The position numbers and the translations under genes were made by a program. Shown here piece by piece: positions 7,701 through 15,800 of a stretch of 34,540 bases of DNA. The DNA comes from Verrucomicrobiales bacterium (GTDB lineage Bacteria > Verrucomicrobiota > Verrucomicrobiia > Verrucomicrobiales > DEV007): positions 1 to 34,540 of the forward strand of contig JARGPI010000048.1 in NCBI GenBank assembly GCA_029213005.1, read 5' to 3'. The notes under the pieces are model-generated. The model was not told the DNA's origin. It searched no databases and saw only the letters and a program-made list of their open reading frames with translations. Position 1 is the stretch's first letter, and the number at the start of each line of letters is the position of its first letter.

Positions 7701-9368
7701 CCCAGGGCATCAAAAATGACCCGGATCCATGCTCTCTGGGCGCTCGAAGGCCTCGGAGGATATGACAAAATGTTATTTGTAAAATTGATCGCCGACTCCG
7801 ACACTGATCTCAGTCGGGAAACGATCCGTTCCCTCAGCTCCTTCTCCCTGCCGCCCTCCGAGGTTGCCGAACTGGTGGAACCCCGTCTCGAAGATGCCAA
7901 CCCCATGCTGCGTTCTCAAGTCCTCCGCACCCTCGCGGAAATCAACCAGGCAGATCAGGCCGTGATCGACTTGCTGGTCCGCGCCTGCAAGCCGGACATC
8001 CCGGGCCAGAATACCGGAGGCCCTTACGAGCGTAAATTTGAACGTTTCCTCGCCCGCAAAGCTCTGGAGCAATATGTAGACGAATTAAAAAACTATCTTG
8101 AAACCGACCTCGGAAAAAGCCGCCCCGCGACACACCTCCAGTGGGCCATCCAGGTTCTTCCAGCGGAAGACCGCGAAGCCCGGTTCGCAGAGATCTGGTC
8201 CAAAATCTCCTCCCAACCGCTCGATCCCGAAACCTATATGTCTATCGTCGGCATGCTGGACAACCCCGCCATCCTCAAAATCGTCGAACCGACGTTCAGT
8301 GATCCGGCAAAAGGAGACACGCTCCTCGACCTGGCAATCAATTCAGCGAACCGGGTCGACTCACGGCGCCTTGCTCCGGCACTCTCCGCCACTCTCGATC
8401 GTCTCCTCAACTCCACCGAAGAGACAGAGATGATCAAGGGCCTCCAGGGAGTTCACGCCCTGAAAAGCCGTTCCCACTATGATACCGTCGCGGCAATGGT
8501 CAGACCGGGCCTCCCCGGCAGTATCCTGAAAGAGGTTCTCCGGGTCCTGAGTCTCAATCCCAAGGTGGTTGATCCCGAAGTCTACACCAGAATCGCCAGT
8601 GATCCGTCAGTCGATTTCGACATCCGGATCGAAGCGCTCGGTGGCCTGATCCGCCGGGACGCGGCACTGGGCAAAGCTCAATTAACCGCCATCGCCGCCA
8701 GTTCTGACACCAATCAGAAAAAATTGATCGTCGAAAATCTATCGATGTTCCCCGCAGGTTTACTTTTGCTTTACGAACAGTGGGATGAGCAAAATCTCCC
8801 GCTGGAAGTCTGGAATCAGTCCTCCTCTGAACGAGCCATCCAGAGCCACAAACGCGACCGGCGTGCCCAACAGATTTACTCCCAGGTCAAAGAGCGCGAG
8901 GCCATCGCGAAAGCCGGGATCCACGAAAAAATTGCCGGATATGTCAAAGCCTCCCGGGAACTCGAGGGCAATCCGGAAGCCGGGAAACTGATATTCGGCA
9001 CCTGCCTCGGCTGTCACAAAGTCGGCAATAGCGGTCAGGACATCGCACCGGCTCTCGACGGCTCCGCGAATCGGAATTTGGAACACCTCATCACCGCCAT
9101 CGTCGATCCCGACGCAGCCGTCGAAGGAGCCTACGGTCTCTTCCGTGTCACCCGCAAGGATGGCTCCAGCGCCGAAGGTTATCTGGTCGGTCGGAACAAG
9201 ACAGGAACCACCATCGCGATGATGGGTGGAGCCACCCAGCACATTCCCCAATCCGAGATCGCTTCACAGGATTTCGTCAGCGGAAGATCATTTATGCCAT
9301 CGATTTTTGGCTCCCTGCCCGACCAGTCCATGGTCGATCTGATTGCCTATATCAAAACGCTGGAGTAG
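4800..9368 (+). CDS. Secreted DUF1080 / PVC-type dehydrogenase / cytochrome c fusion protein
   Basis: A 1522-residue exported multidomain protein. Signal peptide at about 66-92, ending L-A-F-A-Q. A DUF1080/3-keto-disaccharide-hydrolase-type module (about 95-280) starts P-V-S-L-F-D-G-K-S-L-E-G-W. A second beta-sandwich-like module (327-480) starts V-T-F-D-F-E-S-G-D-L-Q-G-W. A PVC-type beta-propeller dehydrogenase module (about 520-915) follows, then HEAT-like helices (920-1370). The C-terminal Planctomycete-type haem domain has C-L-G-C-H with Cys1402, Cys1405 and His1406. Such proteins are thought to oxidise carbohydrate-like substrates outside the cytoplasm; the substrate is unknown. The start is uncertain: aaggag lies only 2 nt before ATG 4800, and residues 1-60 cover an inverted repeat (4844-4878) and look non-protein-like. 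ATG 4884 is an alternative but still leaves a long N-region. A terminator follows at 9387-9413. Confidence 0.9.
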   Translation: MNRFASSRAKFNLQIVPCTLRDCTGYSQMRSGNHTPSEGALRADSGKPNGVPATVDTPLKRFRRIPAISRFLSGLRFCLFLGMLFPTLAFAQSTEPVSLFDGKSLEGWDFNPGVWRVEDGAVTAGSYEKKFPRNEFIRTKKRYSNFELKLKIKCSGDPKTGLINSGIQIRSALHGKRVAGYQVDCGAGWFGKIYDEHRRGLIYPKPIDEEALLKAVDIQGWNEYRILAEGPRIQVWINDTKASDYTETNSEIPLEGIIAPQIHGGGHVVVQFKDIAIRELPPTPGAPTWESLGGVEQALAKVKKPRSRNNAAGPKKIPAPRKGKDQVTFDFESGDLQGWRTIEGKLGLPIAANLKTRNGSTPLNKEGKCYLGTLEQEQGGRPSDAQKAVLESPVFKLEGPEISLAVSGGKGPDTYIALCTLDGTEVKKAHGKNSELFFPHQWTVPERVGQSLFFRLVDRNQKGWGHIVVDAISAKGTLQPELTTKRFANLPPEPRYPKPSEAAPSKNSQLDDIPANTPEEELASFTLADGFVAELVASEAQGVVNPIDLTFDDAGRLWTQTARMYPLDPVTGISFGQAMSMMRDRAAMAANPRFAKIHHLYQLKDKGTDQILIIEDPTVEQQNQLTVFADGLTIPQSILPYKNGVWVAHGSELFYLKDNDRDGKSDEMVPVLSGFGFFDTHTMAHTLVRAPGGWVHFSHGLINSGDVTAVASGETTKIELCLTARFSNDGKKLEIVNRGLQNIWGYQLRGDGQWWGTEANDIGYSVVPMESQTTYRGSQNPKIRPYQPELPAPHDFRVGGTGISGLAFSEDENGVGFPEEWKDVAFLANPITNSINAVKVVRQPDGAIESKLLPNLLKSTDKWFRPVNIEFGPDGCLYIADWYNKIVSHNEVDTAHPDRDKSHGRIWRIRHVSQKPRKAPDLFAADTKDLVSHLSSPYVLDKRAAWHQLVDRQAKNEIPELEKLVADPRASKMTRIHALWALEGLGGYDKMLFVKLIADSDTDLSRETIRSLSSFSLPPSEVAELVEPRLEDANPMLRSQVLRTLAEINQADQAVIDLLVRACKPDIPGQNTGGPYERKFERFLARKALEQYVDELKNYLETDLGKSRPATHLQWAIQVLPAEDREARFAEIWSKISSQPLDPETYMSIVGMLDNPAILKIVEPTFSDPAKGDTLLDLAINSANRVDSRRLAPALSATLDRLLNSTEETEMIKGLQGVHALKSRSHYDTVAAMVRPGLPGSILKEVLRVLSLNPKVVDPEVYTRIASDPSVDFDIRIEALGGLIRRDAALGKAQLTAIAASSDTNQKKLIVENLSMFPAGLLLLYEQWDEQNLPLEVWNQSSSERAIQSHKRDRRAQQIYSQVKEREAIAKAGIHEKIAGYVKASRELEGNPEAGKLIFGTCLGCHKVGNSGQDIAPALDGSANRNLEHLITAIVDPDAAVEGAYGLFRVTRKDGSSAEGYLVGRNKTGTTIAMMGGATQHIPQSEIASQDFVSGRSFMPSIFGSLPDQSMVDLIAYIKTLE
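4844..4878 (+). promoter_or_regulatory. Perfect 13-bp inverted repeat at the 5' end of the DUF1080 gene
   Basis: tgtaccctgtaca (4844-4856) and tgtacagggtaca (4866-4878) are exact reverse complements, separated by 9 bp. Each arm also contains the half-site tgtac...gtaca, so each arm is nearly palindromic by itself. This looks like an operator or a stable RNA hairpin and not like coding sequence. It suggests that the true start of the following gene lies downstream of it. No regulator can be named. Confidence 0.65.
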
Positions 9369-9386
9369 AGGGCTGAAAACAGATTT

Positions 9387-9413
9387 CTGAGATCGGGGCG
9401 CAACCGATCTCAG
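9387..9413 (+). terminator. Rho-independent terminator after the DUF1080 gene
   Basis: ctgagatcgg (9387-9396) and ccgatctcag (9404-9413) form a perfect 10-bp stem with a 7-nt loop, followed by ttt and, five bases later, tttt. It starts 19 bp after the stop codon at 9366-9368. It separates the large oxidoreductase from the selenoprotein gene that starts at 9471. Confidence 0.75.
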
Positions 9414-9470
9414 TTTACGGGTTTTGATCACTGAGAAAACGGCTCCGTCGTTTCATCCAGTTACGATCAC

Positions 9471-10781
9471 ATGAACTCAAAATTCCATCTGTCTTTAGGC
9501 ATCATCACTCTGCTGACGATCACCTCTTTTTCTCATGCCCAAAGGGAATTACCCGGCACCGGCACTTCACCTATTAAAGTCGGAAGTGATCTGGCAGATG
9601 TCACCGCTTACCTTGAAGACGGCACCGCCTATCGTCTCCGTGATAATATCGAAGGAAAACATACCGTGCTCGTATTCGGCTGTCTAACCTGACCACCTTT
9701 CATTAGAAACGTCCCCGGTCTGGAGGCGGTTTACAATGATTACCAAAACAAAGGTGTCCAATTTTTCTATATCTATAAATCTCTGGCACACCCCGAGCGG
9801 GACGGACTGGTCCAACCGGTAAGCCTCGGCGAACGATTGAAACATATCGAACTCGCTAGGCAGCAGTTAAGCACCAAGATTCCCTGGCTGGCTGATTCGA
9901 TGACGAATGAGCTGAAGCATGCCTTTGGAGACCGTAACAACTCCGAGTTTGTTATTTCTCCCGAAGGTAAAGTCATCATTTCCCGGACCTGGAGCGACCC
10001 TGACCAGCTCCGTAGCGATTTGGAAAAACTGGTTGGTAAATCGGAAACCCTCACCGAAGTCAAATACACCAGACAACAAAAGACTGAAACTACCTATCCG
10101 CAGGGCATTGTGGAAAGAGTCCCCCGCCCTGAGGGAGCCGTTCCGCTGATAGTGAAAACACAGAAGTCAGAAGAACCGCACTATGTGAAATTACGAGCTG
10201 AGGGAGAGTCCGGAATCATTCGGGGAAGAGGCGGGAAACTACATCTCGGCTTCTATCTGGACCCGATTCACAACGTTCACTGGAACAATCTGGCACCTCC
10301 ACTGAAATGGAAAATAACCACACCAGATGGCGTCGAACTTTCCAGCTCCGAAGGCGCCGCGGCCAAAATCGATGAAAAAGCGGACATCGATCCCCGCGAG
10401 TTTCTCATTGATGTGCAAGGCCGTCCTGCGGCCCCCCTGAAGCTGACCGTCGATTACTTTGCCTGCGATAATGATGACCAATGGTGTAAAGCGGTGTCGC
10501 AGGAATACCTCATCGAATTTCAGCAGGACCGCGATGCCGGGAGGGTTGCTGGTGAAAAAGGAACCGGGAGAGGTGGAAAAGGAAAAGGCTCCACCAAAGG
10601 GGGCGCCAAAGGTCGTCCGGACCCGGAGCGAATGATAAGAATGATGGACCGGAATAACGATGGGAAGCTCTCCCGGGAAGAGGTCCGGGGTCGCATGGCC
10701 GAGCGATTCACTCAGATCGACGCTGACGAGGACGGTCTCGTCACCCCGGAGGAGATCAAAGCGATCTTCGAGAGGAGATAG
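9471..10781 (+). CDS. Predicted selenoprotein: deiodinase-like redoxin with DsbD-N-like and EF-hand domains (UGA at 9690-9692 = Sec74)
   Basis: The frame is open from ATG 9471 to the stop at 10781 except for one TGA (codon 74); read through, it gives 436 residues. Signal peptide 1-23 (ends S-H-A-Q). The redoxin domain (about 45-190) carries F-G-C-L-T-U-P-P-F, the place where iodothyronine deiodinases have F-G-S-C-T-U-P-P-F, so Cys71 and Sec74 form a C-x-x-U motif. Residues after the TGA continue the same domain (P-G-L-E-A-V-Y, F-F-Y-I-Y-K-S-L-A-H-P, F-V-I-S-P-E-G-K-V). Residues about 225-350 resemble the DsbD N-terminal domain, with Cys332 and Cys339. A Gly/Lys-rich linker and two EF-hand loops (D393-E404, D417-E428) close the protein. 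A SECIS-like hairpin lies at 9707-9732. The likely role is thiol/selenol redox chemistry outside the cytoplasm; the substrate is unknown. An automatic annotation would wrongly give two pieces (9471-9692 and from 9837). The alternative is a pseudogene with a point stop. Confidence 0.85.
9707..9732 (+). promoter_or_regulatory. Bacterial SECIS-like element
   Basis: 9707-9716 pairs with 9722-9732 (aaac with gguuu around one bulged G, then guc with ggc including a G-U pair, one C-A mismatch, and cc with gg). It closes the loop GGUCU at 9717-9721. The loop starts with GG and U as bacterial SECIS elements require, and the same GGUCU is found in the apical loop of E. coli fdhF. The loop begins 24 nt after the UGA, inside the distance range known for SelB-dependent elements. 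The pairing was worked out by eye. Confidence 0.75.
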
Positions 10782-10848
10782 ACCCGGCGCTTTCAGGCTG
10801 CGAATGGCGAAGACTCGCTCCGCTTACGCAACCTAAACCATAGCGGTA

Positions 10849-11181
10849 TTATTGAGCCGCCGCAGCGACGTCCCATCCTTTGATGGTATAGTGCTCGGCG
10901 TGCTTGATCGCTTCCGCTGCCGCATCAGACGCAATGGGCTGTGTGCCGTCGGTGGTGACGATCAGTTTATGAGTGCCGTCCTTATTTTTCTCGATCCGGA
11001 TCTTTTTAACGCCTTCTATCTTGGCAAGCGACCGGGCAATCGTCTTCTTACACTCATCGCAATCGATGCCGGTCAAAGTGCCCGTATAAGCAACCTCGCC
11101 AGCCTGCAGAACAGCAAACGACACAGCGCAGCTAGCAATTATTAAAAATTTAGAAAGTGAACTCAGTTGTGTGTTTTTCAT
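10849..11181 (-). CDS. Exported heavy-metal-associated (HMA) domain protein
   Basis: 110 residues. An N-terminal signal segment (K-F-L-I-I-A-S-C-A-V-S-F-A-V-L-Q-A-G) precedes one HMA fold. The metal-binding motif is G-I-D-C-D-E-C (Cys40 and Cys43), a variant of the common G-M-T-C-x-x-C, followed by K-K-T-I-A-R-S-L-A-K-I-E-G-V. It probably binds a soft or borderline metal such as copper or zinc in the periplasm, like MerP or CopZ but exported. It is divergent from the His-rich outer-membrane protein gene, and the shared region carries two identical operators, so a metal-responsive regulator probably controls both. No clear ribosome-binding site is seen; an A/T-rich stretch precedes the ATG at 11181. 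Confidence 0.82.
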   Translation of the reverse strand: MKNTQLSSLSKFLIIASCAVSFAVLQAGEVAYTGTLTGIDCDECKKTIARSLAKIEGVKKIRIEKNKDGTHKLIVTTDGTQPIASDAAAEAIKHAEHYTIKGWDVAAAAQ

Positions 11182-11196
11182 TTTTTTTACGAAAGG

Positions 11197-11217
11197 TAAT
11201 GCAATTCGCTTGCATTA
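11197..11217. promoter_or_regulatory. Operator 1: TAATGCAA-N5-TTGCATTA
   Basis: TAATGCAA (11197-11204) and TTGCATTA (11210-11217) are exact inverted repeats with a 5-bp spacer. The site lies 16 bp upstream of the HMA gene start and, on the other strand, in the promoter region of the His-rich outer-membrane protein. A possible -10 box (tatact, 11216-11221) overlaps its right end. It has the size and symmetry expected for a dimeric repressor of the Fur/Zur kind, but the assignment to a regulator is inference. Confidence 0.7.
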
Positions 11218-11232
11218 TACTTAAAAGCCTCC

Positions 11233-11255
11233 TTAATGCAACCAAATTGCATTAA
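11233..11255. promoter_or_regulatory. Operator 2: TTAATGCAA-N5-TTGCATTAA
   Basis: A second copy of the same operator, with 9-bp perfect arms (11233-11241 and 11247-11255) and a 5-bp spacer. Its centre is 37 bp from that of operator 1. It ends 7 bp before the preferred ATG (11263) of the His-rich outer-membrane protein, so binding here would block initiation of that gene. It overlaps the codons of an upstream alternative start at 11236, which argues against that start. Confidence 0.72.
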
Positions 11256-11262
11256 CCGCTCG

Positions 11263-12759
11263 ATGATCAGACCACACTTGCTATCTATCTTTCTTTTTGT
11301 CTTACCCGTCTTTGTTGTCGCCCAGGAAACGGACAGCGAAGTCTTTGAATATACCGTGGGTGAAGAGGATCTCAATTCAATTTCAGAACCGGCTCACGAT
11401 CATTCGAGTCATGCCCACGACCATGCGGGCCATAATCACAGTGACAGCCACGCGGGGCATGACCACAGCGATCATAGTGGCGGTCACGATCATAGTGACC
11501 ACGCGGGTCACGATCATGGCCACGGGGCTCACAGTGAAACCGGCGCTCACGACCACTCCGGGCACCTCCACGAAGAAGAAGCCGTCAACTGGATGACCGG
11601 GCAAGGGGTTAATGTAGGAGGCTTTATCTTTCCGGAGCTTTTCGTGATCGGAACGGGCGGGGTTTTTGAAAAGGGCGGCACCGCTGAGGATTTCTCGACA
11701 TCGGGGCATGACCCGCAGAATGATATCGGGATGCAGGGTATTGAGTTACACCTTGAAATTGACTTTGACGAGGTGGTCACGGGCCGCATCGCCGGTTTCG
11801 GTAATCAGGGTCCGGGTGAAGTATGGGAGGCGGAGATTGAAGAGGCCTATCTGCATTACCATATCTCCGAAAATCTCTCAATCGGGGGTGGTCGATTCCT
11901 CAACACCGTGGGTTTCCAGAACAACCAACACCTCCACGTCTGGGATTTTATAAATCAGAACCTTGTTAACAGTCGCATGCTGAACGAAGGGGAATTCACT
12001 ACTGAAGGTGGAGAAGCCACGGTTCGCTTTCCCAATATCGGGGGGATCCTCACCGTCGGTGCAGGTGGAGTTCGCACCCACGCTCATGATCACGCTCATG
12101 ATCACGCTCATGATCACGATCATGGCCACGGTGATGAGGAGCACGAAGACCATGACGAAGATGAGCACGATCACGAGGAGGAACATCTCGAAATCGACAA
12201 TGCGAACTTCAACGACTGGGCTCTCTCCCTCGACTATAAATTTCACCTTCCCGGTGACAAGACCACCACACTTTCCGCTTCATTTGTAACCGGCGAAAAC
12301 GGCTTCGGTGAACAGACCTACGTCTACGGCGGCGGGATCGAAAAACTCTGGCAAACTCACGCAGTCGGTAACGACAGTGAAGCGACAGAGTTCGGCGCTG
12401 GCACCATCCGGCTGCGCAGCGAATTTATGGCCCGGGAATTCACCGCCATCCACGAGGACGGCGACGCCCTGAAACTCGATGACTATGGTCTCAGCACCAA
12501 TCTTCACTACGGCTTAACGGACCGGGCCACTCTGGGCCTGAGACACGATTGGATCTCTGAACTCGAGGAAGCCGAACTCACGGACCGTCAACGGATCTCC
12601 CCTTCCATGACCGTTCGTCTCGGCGCAGAAAAGCAGCTTCGGGCCCGCATCCAGTATGACTACACTCACGACGAGTCTCTGGAAAGCGAGCACGCCGCCT
12701 GGCTCCAGTTTCAATGGACCTGGGGCGGAGGCGCACACGGTCACGGGCACAGCCACTAG
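11263..12759 (+). CDS. Histidine-rich outer-membrane beta-barrel protein, probably metal (zinc) related
   Basis: From ATG 11263 the product has 498 residues, with signal peptide M-I-R-P-H-L-L-S-I-F-L-F-V-L-P-V-F-V-V-A-Q. Two His/Asp-rich clusters follow, about residues 45-105 (repeats of H-D-H-S-D, H-A-G-H) and about 270-305 (A-H-D-H-A-H-D-H...). The C-terminus is G-H-G-H-S-H. Between and after them are alternating beta strands typical of a barrel (L-S-I-G-G-G-R-F-L-N-T-V-G-F, H-V-W-D-F-I-N-Q-N-L-V, L-S-L-D-Y-K-F, W-L-Q-F-Q-W-T-W). The G-G-x-F-x-x-x-G-x-x-N-x-H-x-H-x-W-D-F segment recalls His-rich outer-membrane proteins found near zinc systems in other Gram-negative phyla. A role in zinc capture or passage across the outer membrane is inferred. 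The annotated frame can extend to 11236, but that overlaps operator 2. Confidence 0.8.
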   Translation: MIRPHLLSIFLFVLPVFVVAQETDSEVFEYTVGEEDLNSISEPAHDHSSHAHDHAGHNHSDSHAGHDHSDHSGGHDHSDHAGHDHGHGAHSETGAHDHSGHLHEEEAVNWMTGQGVNVGGFIFPELFVIGTGGVFEKGGTAEDFSTSGHDPQNDIGMQGIELHLEIDFDEVVTGRIAGFGNQGPGEVWEAEIEEAYLHYHISENLSIGGGRFLNTVGFQNNQHLHVWDFINQNLVNSRMLNEGEFTTEGGEATVRFPNIGGILTVGAGGVRTHAHDHAHDHAHDHDHGHGDEEHEDHDEDEHDHEEEHLEIDNANFNDWALSLDYKFHLPGDKTTTLSASFVTGENGFGEQTYVYGGGIEKLWQTHAVGNDSEATEFGAGTIRLRSEFMAREFTAIHEDGDALKLDDYGLSTNLHYGLTDRATLGLRHDWISELEEAELTDRQRISPSMTVRLGAEKQLRARIQYDYTHDESLESEHAAWLQFQWTWGGGAHGHGHSH

Positions 12760-12860
12760 TTAAGACATCCGGGCTAAAGCTGATTAGTAGAGGAATCCTT
12801 GAGGTTTCTCTACATTTACCCGATGTCGCCCCTAAGCTCGCGCCAATTGACTATGAGGTC

Positions 12861-15800
12861 TTAGTTCTCGTTGGATTCGCAGCTCAAATGAGGTTCGAAT
12901 AGCTTAGCCAACCGAATCTCCGAGATTTTCATCCCTGTAGGGATACCCGGAGCAAACAGCGAGACTCTTAGTTCTTCAATCGCATAGCCCAGGTTCCGGA
13001 TCGAGAGATCATCCGCATTTTCATCGAGTAGGTATTTCCAGTCATCCCGAAAAGGAATGATCCGATCCATCTTGTCGAGGTCTTTGACCAGGGGCTGACT
13101 TTGCATCCGCAAAATCCGCTCCTCTATCGCCTTAAAATACCGGGGATAATCGGAAATCCGTTTCCAACCAGCCTCCAGCAGGAAATCTTTCCGAAGTAGC
13201 CAGGCGAGTTGTTGCTCAATATCGGCAACACTCTCCCCGAACGATTCCGACTCCCGGTTTTCCTCCACAAAAGCGGAGATACCGGAATAACTCGCTACCG
13301 CTTGATCCAGCCACGCCCCCAGCTTCGCCGCACACTCATAGTAAAGCGAACGCCCGGCCTCCGCTGCCTTTTCGAAACTCTCCGCGGCGCGGGGCATCTC
13401 CGGACTTAAGGTCCCGACCGCAGCCAGTAGACAGAAGTCTTCATTATTCACTCCGGTTGCTCCAAAGAGTGGCAGCATCATCCGGGTATCGATTTCCATC
13501 GGAGGATTTTTCAGTACATACTTTTTCAAGTCAGGAAAACGCAGTAGAAAAAGTCTTCCGCAGCCCTTTTCATGAGACTCGATCGCCCGGTCGCGATTCA
13601 GCCACAGCTTTAATCCAACCGATTGTTTCTCGTCGATCAAACCGGGATATCCGGTCAGTCCACCAGCGGGAATCTCGCGAGGCAGATCCGGAAAGTCCCA
13701 GACTCTGTGCCCGGTCATCACCCAATCGGCTCCAACCGAACTGTCGAACTGATCGGCCACTTTGGATTTCAGTTGTGCCTTCAGAGCGACGATATCATCA
13801 CTGATCGTTATCTCCTCACCGGTCTCGTCATCGTAAACCCAGATTTTCGTAATCAGTGGATCGGGGATTTTTGATAGATCAAAATCCTGTTCCGTAATTT
13901 CCTGATTGGTTCTTTCCCTGATAAAACCCGCCAGTTCAGTATATAGACTTTGAGCCGGAACCCAATCCGCCCACGCCGCGACAAAGTCAGCTGCGGTATC
14001 CGCTACCGGTTGACAGGCGATCCGGAGAGCTTTCGGTAGCGAGCGGATTAGTAACATGACACGCCCCTCCAAATCTCCCCACACACCCCACCCCGGCAAC
14101 CATTCGGGAAAACCGGGCAACTCACTGAGCGCGAGCTCGATCGTAATTCCATCATCCGGCTCACCCGGAGCATGACGATAGTGAAGCGGGTACTTCGCGT
14201 TCCCGTGTTCAAGAAAATCCGGGAAGTGCTCCAAATCAAACTCTGAAGGATCTTCATAGATCACATCTTCCAAAGTCGGCATGAGAGCCTCTTTATTGGC
14301 CTCTTCCCGCATCCATCGGTGAAACGCCTTCGCGGTGCACATCCCCTCGGGAATCTTTGAATCGAGAAACTGAAAAATCGCATCGTCGTGCCAGAGTCCA
14401 CCGACGCGACGAGTCTTTTGCTCCATGAGATGGACCTCGTCTTTCAATTCCTTGATCCGTTTCAAAAAAGCGGGCTCTTTGATCAGACCGTCCCCTAACA
14501 AAGCATCGCGAATGAAAATCTGCCGGGCTTCCTCCGGATCGATTCGACCGTAGTGAACCCGGCGATCCTGAACGATATTGAGGCCACCGCACACCACGAC
14601 TTCTTTGGCGTAAACGGCGCCCTGCTTTTTATTCCAGTAGGCGCTGTGATACCGGCTTCGACACAGATGAGGCGCGACATTTTCCACCCAGGCGGGATCG
14701 ATCCGGGCAACCCGTCTCGCCCAGAGTCTGGTGGTGTCGACCATCTCAAAAGCCAGCAGCCAGTCGGGTTTCTTTTTGCCAAACAAGCCGGAGGCGGGAA
14801 AAATCGCGAATTTTCCTCCGGTCGCGCTTTTATAGTCTTTGGACTCGGTATCGATGAGACCGAATTGTCGGGGGACTCCGGAAAAAATCGCTTCATGAAT
14901 CAGTTGATACTCACCGGACTCGACATGATGACCATCGAACTCCTGCCAATTCCATGTGAGCTGCTTGCGCCCCAACTGACCCAGTTCCCGGCGCAGGTTA
15001 TCCCACTCCATGACGCGGCGGAAGTTCAGAAAGTTTTGTTTACAGAATTTTCTGAGACGGTTGTTCTTCCATTTTTTCCCATCCCGGAACTCAAGTAGGT
15101 CATCCCAGATATGTAGTATAGAAATGAAGTCGGAATCTTCATCATTCCACTGACCGTGGGCTTTGTCTGCGGCATCCTTTTTATCAGCAGGACGCTCTTT
15201 GGGATCCATCACCGTCAGACCCGATACAATAATCAGGACCGGTCCGAGACAGCCGGTCTCAGCGGCGGTGATCAACATTCGCCCGAGGCGCGGTTCCACG
15301 GGAAGCTTCGCCAACTTTCGCCCGATATCGGTAAGTGCCTTGTGTTTATCGAGCGCCCCAATCTCCCGCAGGGTTCGATATCCCTCACTGATGTTGCTAT
15401 CCTTGGGCGGATCAAGAAACGGGAAATCCGAAATTTCCGGAAGGCCCAGAGACTTCATCCTCAAAATAACCCCGGCTAACGAAGAGCGGCGAATTTCCGG
15501 ATCGGTAAACTCCGGCCGGGACAGAAAGTCCTCTTCATCATATAGTTGGACACAAATCCCTTCAGTGACGCGACCGCAGCGGCCCTTCCGCTGCCGGGCA
15601 CTGGCCTGAGAAACCGGCTCGATCTGAAGTCGCTGAATCTGTCGTCCCGGATTCCATCGACTGACCCGGGCCAGCCCGGAATCAATCACATAGATAATTC
15701 CCGGAATCGTGAGAGATGTCTCCGCAACATTGGTCGCCAGAACAATGCGACGGCGCCCCCGGACCGGATTAAAAATTTTCTGCTGATCACCCAGTCCAAG

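Noticed and set aside
9690..9692. TGA as an ordinary stop or as a pseudogene mutation
   Set aside because: The frame stays open for 362 more codons in the same fold, the TGA stands at the known Sec position of a deiodinase-like motif, and a SECIS-like hairpin follows. A pseudogene remains possible but is less likely.
14553..15098. Plus-strand ORFs opposite hrpA
   Set aside because: hrpA is certain on the minus strand; these frames are open only as its complement.
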